Shown: positions 43,687-56,400, counted from the stretch's first letter. The stretch: 64,000 nt of DNA from Paenibacillus sp. FSL R7-0273 (GCF_000758625.1 NZ_CP009283.1:6317501-6381500); one strand, 5' to 3'. Numbers and translations: made by a program. Notes: generated by a model from the letters alone, not told the origin.

Positions 43687-46600
43687 TCAGTCCCCAACCT
43701 TATCATTCGAATTTTCCAGAGCTCTCGCTATATTCTCAAGCGTCCGGTCCCGTTCAATATTTAAATGATCTGCCACCACGCCATACTTTTCTAACTCAAC
43801 CTCCACCCGGATTAGGAGTAAGGAGTGACCCCCTAAGTCATAAAAACTGTCGTCTACCCTAATCACATCACGTTCAAACAGTTCGCCCCATATGCGTGCC
43901 AACCGTTTCTCAATTTCTGTATACTCACCGGATTCTCTTCCAGCTAATTGTACGTCCATGAAGGGTTCCTGCACGCTTATCATGTCTTGTACCGTTGGTT
44001 GATTCACATCTGCAGGGTTGATTTCACCCAGGACAATTCTTGGTGAATCCGCCTTTAGAATATCATCAAGCGCAATCAACGCCGAACCGGGCGAAATATG
44101 GCTGACCATGCTGATACTTTCCCTGCCATCGCGATCAACAGCCATCTCCCCCTCTTTCCAGGCCGGCCAATTGATAGAACAAGCCGTCATACCTAAGCTG
44201 AACCGGTAAGAAGCGAAGGCATCCATAAACCGGCTGGCAGCCGTTTGTACCCCTTGAGCTACCCCTCCAGTCAAGGAAGCGACCGACGAACACAGCACAA
44301 AAAAGTCCAGGTCATTGTCTTTCGTCAGCAAGTGTAAGTTCCATGTCCCCGTTACTTTAGGAGAAAGAACCGCGTCAATTTGCTCTTGGCTTCTCCTGAA
44401 CAGCATACCGTCTCCCGCTGTGCCTGCTGCATGAAAAATACCGTTTATATTTCCGAGACTGCCTCTAATCTGCCGGATCAGCAAGTTCATTTGATTATAA
44501 TCAGAAACGTCTGCGCTGTAAGAATGTATGGAGGATCCCAGGCTCTCCATTTCTTCTATACTCTCAATGATGCGTTTATGTTTTGGATTCTCTCCCGCTT
44601 TAATCTTTTCGCGGTCAGGCAGTGGTGTCCTGCTTACAAGTGCAATGGTGATTTTCTGTTGTCTTGCCCAATATTTGGCTACTTCTAAACCGATATCCCC
44701 ATGTCCTCCAGTAATGATATAGACGCCGTTGCTGCGAAAGGAAACTGCTTCTGTTCTTTCAAAATCAACTGCCTGAAAGCTTTCTAAATAGGTAACACCG
44801 TTTCGGAAAGCATATTCTGTCGTTTCCCTGATTGGAGAGACGATGTGATCAAGTGCAGAACGCTCAAGGGTTCCGTCCAAATCAAAGCTGCGGATGTACA
44901 GGTACGGATGCTCTTGGTGCATAACCTTTGCCAGTCCGAGCATAGCGGCGCCGGTCGGATGAATCTGTTTCTCGTCTCCTGTCACGGCATTTGCAAACCG
45001 GGTAAGCACGGTAATCACTGCTTCTTGTCTTCGCTGTTTCTTAAATAATGCTTTCGTTAAAGAAGCCAAGCTATGCACGCTACGAATGAGATGTTGCTGC
45101 AGCTCCAATGTAGAGTGCGGAATCCGCTCCTCGAGATCAAAGGCATGGATGACATGTCCAACCTTCCCTATTTGTTCAAGCAGCAAGTGGTAGTCAGAAT
45201 CATCGCCCGAAATCACAAATTCAGCATCAGAAACCTTCTTGAACTCGGGCCCATAATAAACTTCAATATACTCCCGGTTTTGTCTTTTCAGTAAGGTACG
45301 GATCTGGCCGCAATCCGGAGCTGTTGTCCGAAAAAAAACAGTCTGCCCGCCAATGGGCTCCGGCAGCTTGTCATGAATCCTGCGGGGCACCCATTTCGGC
45401 TGATAATAACAAATCTCTGCTTTAGGCACGATTGTTAAAGTCTCATCTCTCTCAATAGACTGTGTATGCTTCTCCGGAATGCTGAACCAGCATCTGCTTT
45501 TCGAATAGCTGTAGGTCGGCAAACTGACCTTGCTGTAAGATCGTTTCGGGTATAACCCTTTCCAATTCATTTCTGCTCCTTGAGTATAAGCCATTGCAAA
45601 ATCATGGAACACTCTGCTCATATCGGACGGATCTTGGCTAATATTGAACAGCAGCTCTTTCACGTGCTTGAAGGTGGAAGCGGATATACTTTCAGCATTC
45701 GGCCCGGTAGTTCTGTTGGGGCTGATGTTATGTTTGCCGTAATAAATATGATGCTCTTCCATCGTAACAAATGGAGTATTAACGAATCGTTCCAATTGCA
45801 GAAGCAGTTCTTCTATGCTGCATGCCTTCAGCACCAGGCGGTGAGGGTAGTGGCCTCTCCCTGTATTAACGGTGTAGCAAACATCCCCGAGTCTATACCT
45901 GCTGACAGAGCTGGAAAGGAAACGTATATATCTTTGCACAATATCTAACAGGTTCGTCTGTTCCATAGCAGATAAGGTGAAAATATGATGCAAATGGTCC
46001 TCGGAAGTCTCCGTTCGTTCAGGTGCCTCCTCTAATACAACATGACAATTCGTTCCGCTTATACCGAATGCACTTACACCGCATCTTCTTACCGTACCTG
46101 GTGAACGCTCCCACTGGATTAACCGGTCCGCCACATAAACTGGTGAGTCTTTAAAGGATATATTAGGATTAGGTTTTTTAAAATGCAGCATCGGCGGAAT
46201 TTTTTGATGCTCTAACGAGAGCACTGCTTTAATAAAACCCGCAATTCCCGCTGCATGATCCAAATGGCCAATATTTGTTTTGACAGAACCGATTGCGCAA
46301 AATTGCAGCTTCGGGGTATGCTTGCGGAATGCATTATGTAATCCTTGGATTTCGATGGGATCTCCCAGCTTTGTTGCCGTGCTATTGGCCTCCAGATATG
46401 AAATAGATTCAGGATGGATTCCCGCATCCTTCCATGCTCTTAGAATGACCCGCTCCTGCGCAGCCGGATTCGGTGCTGTTAGTCCTAAGGAACTCCCATC
46501 CTGATTCCATGCGCTGCCCTTCACGACTGCATAAATATGATCATGGTCTAACACCGCTTGATGCAGTGGTTTCAGCAGAACAGCCGCGACTCCCTCTCCA

Positions 46601-47388
46601 AAATTTGTTCCATCCGAATCTGCATCAAATGCCCGCGTATACCCGTCTGATGATTCAATTCCCATTTTATAGTCATTCGACTGGCTAGCCGGTAACATAT
46701 TAATCTTGACGCTTCCAGCTATGGCAGTATTGCATTCGCCTGTGTGAATGGAGCGGCATGCCAGATGAAGTGCAGACAAGGATGAAGAGCATGCAGTATC
46801 CACTACACTGCTGGGGCCTTTAAAATCAAATGTATAGGAAATCCTGCCTGCAATAACCGAATTTGAATTGCCTGAATTTATAATATCCACAAGCTCCGGC
46901 GCGGACATTTGAGCGAATGTTTTGTATTCAATTGCCCCACCGCTTGATAGTCCGACGAATACACCAGTTTCGCTGCCAATCAGTTCCCTCCCCCCGTATC
47001 CTGCATCCTCCATAGTGGCGTAGACAGTCTCCAGAAAAAGCCGTTGATGCGGATCCATTAACTGAGCTTCAATAGCGGTTAGAGAAAAAAATTTATAATC
47101 GAACGTATCGATATTTCCAAGATATGTAGCTTTCTTAAATTCCTGATGAGTGATGCCTCTTTGCTTTAGTGCGTCTGTAATATCTTTTTTGCGGGTTTGC
47201 GGCAGTTCTTCAATCAGCGTTTTCCCTTCAACCATACAATTCCAGAATTCATTCGTATTTTTGGCGCTACCAATCTGACACGACATACCAATCACTGCAA
47301 TATCCTTACTTGAAATTTGTTCAAACTTGATATTCTCGTTCGTTAGCAGCACTTCGGAAGCATCGAAATTGACCAGTCTTTTTTTCAC
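43687..47388 (-). CDS. AT-less PKS module KS-KR-ACP with inactive KS and KR
   Basis: 1233 residues. KS (about 28-455): active Cys200 in VVDTACSSSLSAL and His375 in TNIGHLDHAAG, but the HGTGT motif reads ANSTAT with Asn335 in place of the catalytic His. A KS-linker follows (to about 640), with no acyltransferase GHSxG. KR (about 660-1120): NADPH loop ITGGHGDIGLEV, Lys1011 and Ser1034/1035 present, but Gln1048 replaces the catalytic Tyr. ACP: Ser1189 in YDLGGHSLLLIRV. So both enzymatic domains look silent and only acyl transfer seems possible. GTG start with GGAGGG six bases upstream. AT-rich compared with the NRPS. Confidence 0.92.
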   Translation of the reverse strand: MKKRLVNFDASEVLLTNENIKFEQISSKDIAVIGMSCQIGSAKNTNEFWNCMVEGKTLIEELPQTRKKDITDALKQRGITHQEFKKATYLGNIDTFDYKFFSLTAIEAQLMDPHQRLFLETVYATMEDAGYGGRELIGSETGVFVGLSSGGAIEYKTFAQMSAPELVDIINSGNSNSVIAGRISYTFDFKGPSSVVDTACSSSLSALHLACRSIHTGECNTAIAGSVKINMLPASQSNDYKMGIESSDGYTRAFDADSDGTNFGEGVAAVLLKPLHQAVLDHDHIYAVVKGSAWNQDGSSLGLTAPNPAAQERVILRAWKDAGIHPESISYLEANSTATKLGDPIEIQGLHNAFRKHTPKLQFCAIGSVKTNIGHLDHAAGIAGFIKAVLSLEHQKIPPMLHFKKPNPNISFKDSPVYVADRLIQWERSPGTVRRCGVSAFGISGTNCHVVLEEAPERTETSEDHLHHIFTLSAMEQTNLLDIVQRYIRFLSSSVSRYRLGDVCYTVNTGRGHYPHRLVLKACSIEELLLQLERFVNTPFVTMEEHHIYYGKHNISPNRTTGPNAESISASTFKHVKELLFNISQDPSDMSRVFHDFAMAYTQGAEMNWKGLYPKRSYSKVSLPTYSYSKSRCWFSIPEKHTQSIERDETLTIVPKAEICYYQPKWVPRRIHDKLPEPIGGQTVFFRTTAPDCGQIRTLLKRQNREYIEVYYGPEFKKVSDAEFVISGDDSDYHLLLEQIGKVGHVIHAFDLEERIPHSTLELQQHLIRSVHSLASLTKALFKKQRRQEAVITVLTRFANAVTGDEKQIHPTGAAMLGLAKVMHQEHPYLYIRSFDLDGTLERSALDHIVSPIRETTEYAFRNGVTYLESFQAVDFERTEAVSFRSNGVYIITGGHGDIGLEVAKYWARQQKITIALVSRTPLPDREKIKAGENPKHKRIIESIEEMESLGSSIHSYSADVSDYNQMNLLIRQIRGSLGNINGIFHAAGTAGDGMLFRRSQEQIDAVLSPKVTGTWNLHLLTKDNDLDFFVLCSSVASLTGGVAQGVQTAASRFMDAFASYRFSLGMTACSINWPAWKEGEMAVDRDGRESISMVSHISPGSALIALDDILKADSPRIVLGEINPADVNQPTVQDMISVQEPFMDVQLAGRESGEYTEIEKRLARIWGELFERDVIRVDDSFYDLGGHSLLLIRVEVELEKYGVVADHLNIERDRTLENIARALENSNDKVGD

Positions 47389-47432
47389 AACGCGCCCTCC
47401 AATCCTAAACTTACTCTTGATGTTTAACCGGT

Positions 47433-47475
47433 AGAAAAGAGGAGAAGAACAGCTGCTTATCTTCCCCTCTTTTCT
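47433..47475. terminator. hairpin between NRPS and PKS genes
   Basis: Stem AGAAAAGAGGAGAAG / CTTCCCCTCTTTTCT (14 of 15 paired) with a 13-base loop, in the 103-base gap between the two genes. It could be a partial terminator or processing site within the operon. Confidence 0.6.
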
Positions 47476-47491
47476 TCAGTTCATTTTACAG

Positions 47492-50400
47492 CTATAGCAG
47501 ACCGGTTTTTTTCTCACATTCTTCAAGTATTTTATCCAATAGACCTACAAACTGGCGAAGCAGCCTCTCTACAGATGCTTGTAAAATCCTGCCCTGATTA
47601 TACTCACATGTCATAAATAGGACACGACCCTCTTCTCCACAGTTGAGCACGAGATCGAACTGTTCGGCAAAGCCCGCTGGTAATGGAACAGCGTCTGTAA
47701 ATGCACAAAGAATTTGGCCTTCTTGCGGCTGATAAGCAGTGTACCTCACCTGATCCCAGTGAAAACGTTCCTCTGTTTGCAGGTAACCGTCTACTGCTGC
47801 AAAAACTTCCTCCAGCTCTTCGGCTTCCTGGAACGAAACCTCAACCTGGCACAAAACGTTTCCTTCTAACAAACAAGGCAAAGTAACAACTTCTGTCTTT
47901 GCGTATTCTGACATCAAATATGCAAAAGCAGTCATCAGTACAGACACTTTTTGAATGCTGTAGTGAGTTGAAATACATTCTAAGCTTTGAATTACTCGTT
48001 CAGGGAATTCAAAGCGCAATACATTGCCCGGAATGTAGTCTCCTTGCCCGACCATACCTGTCGTTGGAAATACGAGGGGCTTCCATGTAAATGCTTGTTT
48101 TGGCGCATAAACCGTTTCGATATACTGGGCCAATTGACGCACATTCGGTTTTCCGAACAAATCCGCTACAACTAGTACATCCGGATACTTTTGCTGTAAT
48201 CTGGCGTATACTTCCACAATCCTCAGTGAGTTTCCACCAACATGGAAGAAGTTATCCTTAACCCCAATGTCGTTATTGTGAAGAACCGCTTGCCATACCT
48301 TCAGAATATCCGACTCAATCTCCGTAGCAGGCGGCAGTTTGTCTTCTTGAGTATTCATGGACAACGCTGGAACAGGCAGAAGCTTTCGATTCACTTTGCC
48401 GTTATTACTCAGCGGAATGCTGTCCAGCTCAACGAAATAGGACGGAATCATATAGTCCGGTAAATATCTAGACAGGTGATCATGTAGCTGGTCTACTGTC
48501 ACCGGCTTGATGCATACCAGATATGCGCATAGATACGCCTGTCCCTGCTCATCCTCGCGGGCCAGCACGACTGCTTCGCGAATGTACGCATGCGCCAGAA
48601 GCTGCGCCTCAATCTCCCCGCACTCGATCCGGTAACCCCGGATCTTCACCTGATGATCCATCCGGCCCAAGTACTCCAGGCTGCCGTCCGCCAGCCGTCT
48701 CGCCAGATCACCGGTCCGGTACATCCGAGTCCCCGGCTCAAACGGGTTATCCACAAATTTCTCCGCCGTCAGCTCCGGCCGGTTGTAGTACCCGCGTGCC
48801 AAGCCGTCTCCTGCTATGCACAGTTCACCCGCAACGCCTACCGGCTGCAGCTGACAGTCGCCATTCACAATATACATCCGCGTATTGGCCATCGGCCCCC
48901 CGACAGTCACCATTTGCTCGGTAGTGACTTCCCGCACCGCAGACCAAATGGTTGTCTCAGTCGGACCGTACATATTGAACAAAGACGCCCTCGATTTGCT
49001 TTGCAGCTCCGTCAGCAGCTCACCCGTCCAGGCCTCTCCACCGATCAGGATTTCGGTTACCCCTTCCAGCCACGCCTCGCAGCCCGCCAACAACAGCATC
49101 TTCACCCGCGACGGCGTCATCTGCACCATGCCGATGCGCTCACGTTCAATCAGCTCTGCCAGCTGCTGAGGATCCTTTTGCTGCTCTTTGCTCGCTGCAA
49201 CCACCCGCATGCCTTGAGTCAACGCCAGCAGCGTCTCCACCACCGAAATGTCGAACGACAGTGTGGTCGCAAATAATATTGTCTTCTCTGGGGCAAAAGG
49301 AACCACCTGCGTCATCCCGGTGATGAAGTTAACCACCGAGCGGTGTTCTATCATGACTCCTTTGGGGTTTCCGGTCGTGCCTGAAGTGTAGATCATATAC
49401 GCCAAATCGCCCGGCATTGCGTGAAGTGCGGGATTCTCCCCGGCCGGGGCATGCCCGGCTTCCGCCAGATCCAGCACTATGCCCTTAAATCCGCCTGCAT
49501 CAAGGCCAGGCCCCATCAGCAGCACTGCCGCGCCGCTGTCGCTGAGCATATACTGTATGCGTTCAGCCGACAGCGCCGGATCAATCGGCAGGTACGCCCC
49601 GCCGGCCTTCAGAATGCCGAGCATTCCGAATATCAGCTCCAGCGAGGGTTCTGCCATAATTGCCACGATGCGGTCCGGCCCCACGCCGTGACCGCGCAGC
49701 GTCCAGGCCAGCTGATTCGCGCGCGCGTTCAGCTCCGCATAGCTCAGCCGCTGATCCAAGTACACGGCCGCCACCGCGTCCGGCGTCTTCTCCGCCTGTG
49801 CTTCAAACAGCCCTTGGATCGTCGCTTCCTGCGGATACACTACCACCGTGTCATTGAATCCGTGCAGCAGTTGCTCCTTCTCTTCCGACATAACAAGCTC
49901 ATACACGCCGATGCTTGCTTCCGGCTGCTCCGCCAGTTGGGATAAGAGCTGCACAAAGTGCATAAGGTACCGTTCAGCCGTCTCCACGCTGAATAATGCA
50001 CGGCTATATTCCAGCGTCAGGTGCAGGCTTTGATGGGCTTCCATGGCGTTCAGCGTTAAGTCTAATTTCTCCGCCGGGTTGTTCAGCTCGACTGCACGAA
50101 CGTCAATATCCGTCAGCCCAAAGCGGGCCTGCTCCATGTTATGCAGTACCAGCATCGTGTCAAACAGCGGGTTGCGGCTTAGATCGCGCCGCACGTCGAG
50201 CTTCTCCACCAGTTCCTCGAACGGATAATCCTGATGCTCGAACGCTGCCAGCGTCCGTTCCTTCACTTCGCGCACGAAATCGATAAACCGCTTCTCCCCG
50301 GACGGGGCATTGCGCAGCGCCAGCGTGTTCAGGAACATCCCGATCACGGGCTCCGTATCCCCATGTGTCCGGCCCGACACCGGCGTCCCCACCACAATGT

Positions 50401-53400
50401 CGCTCTGCCCCGTATACTTGTGCAGCCACACGTTATACGCTGCCAGCAGCACCATGTACAGTGTTGCTCCCGTCTCTGCTGCGATCTTTTTTAGGGCATC
50501 TAACATCTTGGCGTTTACTTCGGTGTGTATCCGGCCGCCTTCGCTGCCTGGCACCACCGGACGCAGCCGGTCGGCCGGCAGCTCCAGCACTGGCGCCTCT
50601 TCCGCATAAGCCGATAGCCAGTACGCCTCATGCGCTTGCATCCGCTCCATTTCGAGCGTGCCCTGCTGCCATACCGCGTAGTCTTTGTACTGGATCCGCA
50701 GCGGCGCCAGCTCCTCACCGGCATACATCGCCATGAAGTCCGACACCAGAATATTCATCGACACACCGTCTGACACGATATGATGCATGTCCCACACCAG
50801 CCAGTAGCGTTCCGCCGCCAGCCGCAGAAGTTTAATGCGCAGCAGCGGTGCCTCATCCAATGCGAACGGCCGTACGAAATTCCGGATGAACTCCTGTGCC
50901 TGCGATTCTTCCACATCGCGGCATGCCCATTCAAACGCTATGTCTTCGTGTATCTCCTGTCTCGGTTCGCCGTCAGCCCACGTGAACGATGTACGCAGCG
51001 ACTCATGACGGGCGATGACCGAACGGATAGCCTGTTCCAGCCGTTCCGTATCCACCGACCCCGTGAGTTCCATGACCCCCGGCATGTTGTAGCGCGTGCT
51101 CTCCGGCTCCATCTCATGCAGCACATATAGCCGCCGCTGCGACGAAGACAGCGGGTACGAGGCCCGCGCTGCAACCGGCTCGATCCGGCCGTAGCCGCTT
51201 TCCTCCGCGCTGCGCACATAGGCCGCCAGCGCCTTCACTGTCGGACGCGCAAACAGCTCCCGCAGCGGCAGCTCGACGCCCAGCTGCTGATGAATCTGCG
51301 ATACCAGCGTCACCGCTTTCAGCGAGTGGCCGCCGCGCTCGAAGAACGAATCGCTGATCCCGACCTCATTGACCCCGAGCACCACCGCGAACAACTCTGA
51401 TAATTGTATCTCCAGCGCATCCCGCGGTGCTTCGTAGCCTTCGGTGTACGCTTCCCGGTCCGGCGCTGGAAGTTCCTTGCGGTCTACCTTGCCGTTAGTA
51501 TTCAGCGGCAGCTGCTCCAGCTCCACAAAGTAAGACGGGATCATGTAATCCGGCAGCTGTCCTGCTAAGTGCGAGCGCAGCTCCGGTGCCTTAGCCGCCT
51601 TATCGCTCACTACATATGCGCATAAATACGCTTGTCCCTGCTCATCCTTCCGGCCGATGACTACCGCTTCGCGGATAGACGTATGCGCCAGAAGCCGCGC
51701 CTCGATCTCTCCGCACTCAATCCGGTAGCCCCGGATCTTCACTTGCTGGTCGATCCGCCCCAGATACTCCAGATTCCCGTCCGCCAGCCTTCTCGCCAAA
51801 TCCCCGGTCCGGTACATCCGCGTTCCCGGTTCAAACGGATTGGCTACGAATTTCTCCGCCGTCAGTTCCGGACGGTTGAGGTATCCTCTAGCCAGCCCTT
51901 CCCCTCCGATATACATTTCTCCGGGAACGCCCGTGGCTACCGGACGCCGGCTTCCATCCAGCACATAGACTTTTGCATTATCTGCCGGTATGCCGATAGG
52001 AACCGCATGCATGCCTCCTTGGGACTCGTCATAGCGGTAAATCATGCAGCCGACCGTGGTTTCCGTTGGCCCGTATTCATTATAGATTTCAACGGGAAAA
52101 GCACAGCGGCTGGCAAATTTCCTTGCCACATGAGCTTCGAGCTGCTCCCCTCCCACGATAATCCGCTTCAGATTCGAACCGGCAGCCGGGATTTCGCCCA
52201 GCAGACTCAAATGCGTCGGGGTGAGCTTCACAATCCCGACTTGATTTTCAGTCAGCATCCGCTCCAGCACCAGGACGATGTCTTGGCCGGAATAGATGAC
52301 AACCCGATTGCCGCTCACAAGCGGAGTAAACATAGAAGTGACCGTGAGGTCGAAAGCAACCGACGAATACAGCGGGAAATCCAGCGGGTCTCCCTGTACA
52401 TACACCTTGCACGCCCAACTGATATAGTTAACCAGGTTCTGCTGGGTAATCACGACTCCTTTGGGCTGACCCGTCGATCCGGACGTGTAGATGACATACG
52501 CCATATTCTCCGGTCCACTGACTACCGGTACGTTCTCCGGATCCCCTGCATGCTGCGCCGTGTTCAGGGTTAACACTTCTCCCGCATAGGCTGCTGGTAC
52601 TTGCGTGTCTCCGGAGATGAGCAGCAGACCGGCTCCGCTGTCTTCCAACATGTAAGCAATCCGCTCTGCCGGATACGCCGGATCGATCGGCACGTACGCC
52701 CCGCCAGCTTTTAGGATGCCGAGCACCCCGATCATCAGCTCCAGCGAGCGTTCCGCCATAATCGCCACGGTACGCTCGGGCCCCACGCCGTGACCGCGCA
52801 GCGTCCAGGCCAGCTGATTTGCCCGCGCGTTCAGCTCCGCATAGCTCAGCTGCTGATCCCCTTGTACAACCGCTATCGCATCCGGCGTCTTCTCCGCCTG
52901 TGCTTCGAACAGCCCGTGGATCGTCGCTTCCCGCGGATACGCTGCCGATGTGTCGTTGAACCCGTACAGCAGTTGTTCCTTCTCTTCTGCCGTTACAAGC
53001 GATATTGAGGCCGCTGTCCGCTGAGCATCCTCCAGCAGCTGCCGTGCGATCTCCCGGATATGCCCCTCCATTCGCCGGATGAACATCCCATCGTATACCT
53101 TGGCATTGTACCGGAATTCAATCGACATCGTTTCGCCCGGGGCTAGCACGACGGTGAGGTCATAGTTGGTCTGCTCGTATATTTCGATATCCCGGATTCT
53201 AAACACTGCCTCGTCTGTACCGCCAGCTTGGCCAATCGCTTCGGCGATCGGATAGTTCTCGAACACCAAAATGTGGTCAATAAGGCCCTGCTTAAGCGCG
53301 CTGAGCCCTTGGATTTCATACAGCGGGTAATGGCTGTGTGCTTCCGATGCCAACGCCGCATCCTGTACCTGCTGCAGCAGTGCCGTTACACTCTGACCGG

Positions 53401-56400
53401 GAGAACTGCTGACCCGTACAGGCGTCGTATTGATAAACAGGCCGATCATCCGCTCAATCCCCGGCACCTCCGCCGGTCTTCCCGATACAACCGCTCCAAA
53501 TACCACATCGTCTCTTTGGTTGTATTTCTGCAGCAGAAGTCCCCAGATCGTCTGCATCACTGTATTCAGCGTCACCTGTGCCTGGCGGGCCAGCTGCTCC
53601 AGCCCCCGGGTCAGCTCCCGCTCCAGTCGGAAGCCATGCTCCTCCGGCTTGGCTTCCCCATGTCCTGCTTTCCAAACCGCTTGAGGTACACTCGCCTGCT
53701 GCTCATAGTTCGCCAAGTATCCGCTCCAGTACTGAAGCGCCGCTTCCCGGTCCTGCTTGTTCAACCATTGCACATACCGGCTAAAGGGCTCCACAGGCCT
53801 TAGCTCCACCGGCTGCTTCGTCTTTATCCCCCGATAAATGGTCATGAGCTCCTGCATAAGAATACTTGTGCACCAGCCGTCCATGAGGATGTGATGAAAG
53901 CTCCAGATGACATGCCGCCTTCCGTCCTTCCCGACCACGACCGTGACGCGCATCAGTGCATCCCGGCTTAGGTCAAAGCCTCTTTTCCGGTCTTCCTGTT
54001 TGATCTTCTCCAGATCTGTTGCCTGATGCCTGACCTGCAGATCTGCTTGCCGTTCCTGCAGCACCAGCTGCACTGGCCGTCTCACCTGCGCGCTTACGAA
54101 TACCGTCCGCAGCATTTCGTGCCTTTGCGTTAAGCATTCCAAGCTTTTCTCGAACACCGCAACATCCAGCGTGCCTTCCAGCAGGAGCGTAAACTGCTCG
54201 AAATACATAGTGGACTCCGGATCCAGCTGGGCGTGAAACAGCATGCCTTCCTGCACTGGTGTCAGCGGATAGATGTCTTGCACCTTGTAGCCGTAAGCTT
54301 CCTGCAAGCTTCTCGCTTCCTTCGGCTCCACATCCGCCAAACGGAAGTCACTCGCGGTCTTCTCCCTATGCGCCTGCCCGGTGCAGTGGGCAATCAGCCT
54401 GCGAAGCTGCTCTGCATAACGCGCCATCCAGCGTTCCACCGTTGCCCTCCGGTAAGTATCCGCCGCATAGTTACACGTAAACATAAGCTTCCCGCCGCTC
54501 ACCATCCCGTTCAGACTCAGCTTGTACTCACTCTGAAGGTTCCGATCCATGCTGCTGCCTGTCCCGTACTCCGACGCTTCGAATACGCCACCGGTCACGT
54601 CCTGATCGAACTGGCCCAGATAATTGAAGCAGATCTCCGGGCGAAGGTCGAACTTCAGCTCCCCCTTGTGCTCCGCTGCCGTCATATACTTCAGCACGCC
54701 ATACCCCAGACCTTTGTTCGGTACGCTGCGCAGCCCTTCTTTCACTGTTTTGATACAGTCGGACAACGCCTCGGATGCCCCCAGGTCAAGCAGCGTCGGC
54801 ACGACCGCCGTGAACCAGCCGACCGTACGGCTCACATCCACCGCTTCCCCGATCTCTTCACGGCCATGCCCTTCCAGGTCCACTACAAATTGCCGCCCGC
54901 CGCTCCATTCCCGCAGCACCAGCCCTAGCCCCGTCAGCAGGATGTCGTTGATTTCCGTATGGTACGCCCGGCCCGCCTGGTTCAGAAGCTGATCCGTCTC
55001 TTCCTGCGACAGCTCAATGGTCACCGCTCCGCCGCTCCGGTCGGATTCTCCCGGTCTTTCCTCCTCCGGCAGCACCCCAGCCGGCGTCTGCTCGATTTGT
55101 TTCCAATAGGCGATTTCACCCAGCTGTTCCTTACTGTCCGCATAGCGCGCTAGTGCTTCCGACCACGTCCGGAACGCATCCGTCTTCTCCGGGAAGCGGA
55201 TCTCCCCGCCCCGCTCTGCCTGCTCATAACCCGTCTGCACATCTTCGAACAGAATCCGCCATGACACCCCGTCCATCACCAGATGGTGGATGACGATCAG
55301 CAGATGATCGCCCTCACCGGTCTTCATCAGCCCCAGGCGCAGCAGCGGTCCCTGCTCCAGGTGCAGCCCCCGCTGCAGGCGCTCAGCTTCCGCCGCGATC
55401 CGCGTCTCCACGTCAGGTTCAGCGTGCAAGTCGATGACGTCCAGGCTAAAGCCCGCCTCTGCCAGCCCGCCGTTCCACTGCACGATGCCCTCCGCTTCTT
55501 TCCGGTACCTCATCCGCAGCGCATCATGGTGCGACACGATCCCCTCAAATACACGGCCCAGGATGGCTTCGTCAAATCCGTCCCGCCGATACAGCATCAC
55601 CGCCTGGTTATAATGGTGCGGCAGCTGCGCCGACCGTTCAAACAGTCCCTGCTGGATTGGCGTTAACCGCACTTCACCTTCTACTGGCCCTTGATCGGTC
55701 TGACGTGTCAGCGTCTGTACATGCGGGCTTAGCTCCAGGACCGTCGGATACCGGAACAGATCCCGGATCGCCAGGTGCAGCTGATGTCCCCGCAGCCGCG
55801 CAGCTATCTGAACGGCTTTGATCGAATCCCCGCCCAGCTCAAAGAAGGAATCTTTGATTCCCAGCCGCTTTACGCCCAGAACCTCCTGCCAAACCGATGC
55901 CAACAAGGCTTCCCGCGCTGTCCGCGGTGCTTCGTAAACCCTACTTGTATGCGCTGCTTCCGGCTCCGGCAACGCCTTGCGGTCCACCTTGCCGTTGGTG
56001 TTGAGTGGTATGGATTCCAACTCAACAAAATAGGACGGGATCATATAATCCGGCAGCTGTCCTGCTAAGTGCGAACGCAGCTCCGGTGCCATAGCCGCCT
56101 TATCGCTCACTACATATGCGCATAAGTACGCCTGTCCCTGCTCATCCTTCCGGCCGATGACTACCGCTTCGCGGATAGACGTATGCGCCAGAAGCCGCGC
56201 CTCGATCTCCCCGCACTCGATCCGGTAGCCCCGAATCTTCACCTGATGGTCGATCCGGCCCAGGTATTCCAGATTGCCGTCCGGCAGCCATCTCGCCAAA
56301 TCTCCGGTCCGGTACATCCGTGTCTCCGGCTCAAACGGGTTATCCACGAATTTCTCCGCCGTCAGCTCCGGATTGTTCAAGTACCCCCGTGCCAAGCCGT

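Noticed and set aside
48590..49276. 228-codon plus-strand frame opposite A5
   Set aside because: Shadow of the adenylation domain; no start context.
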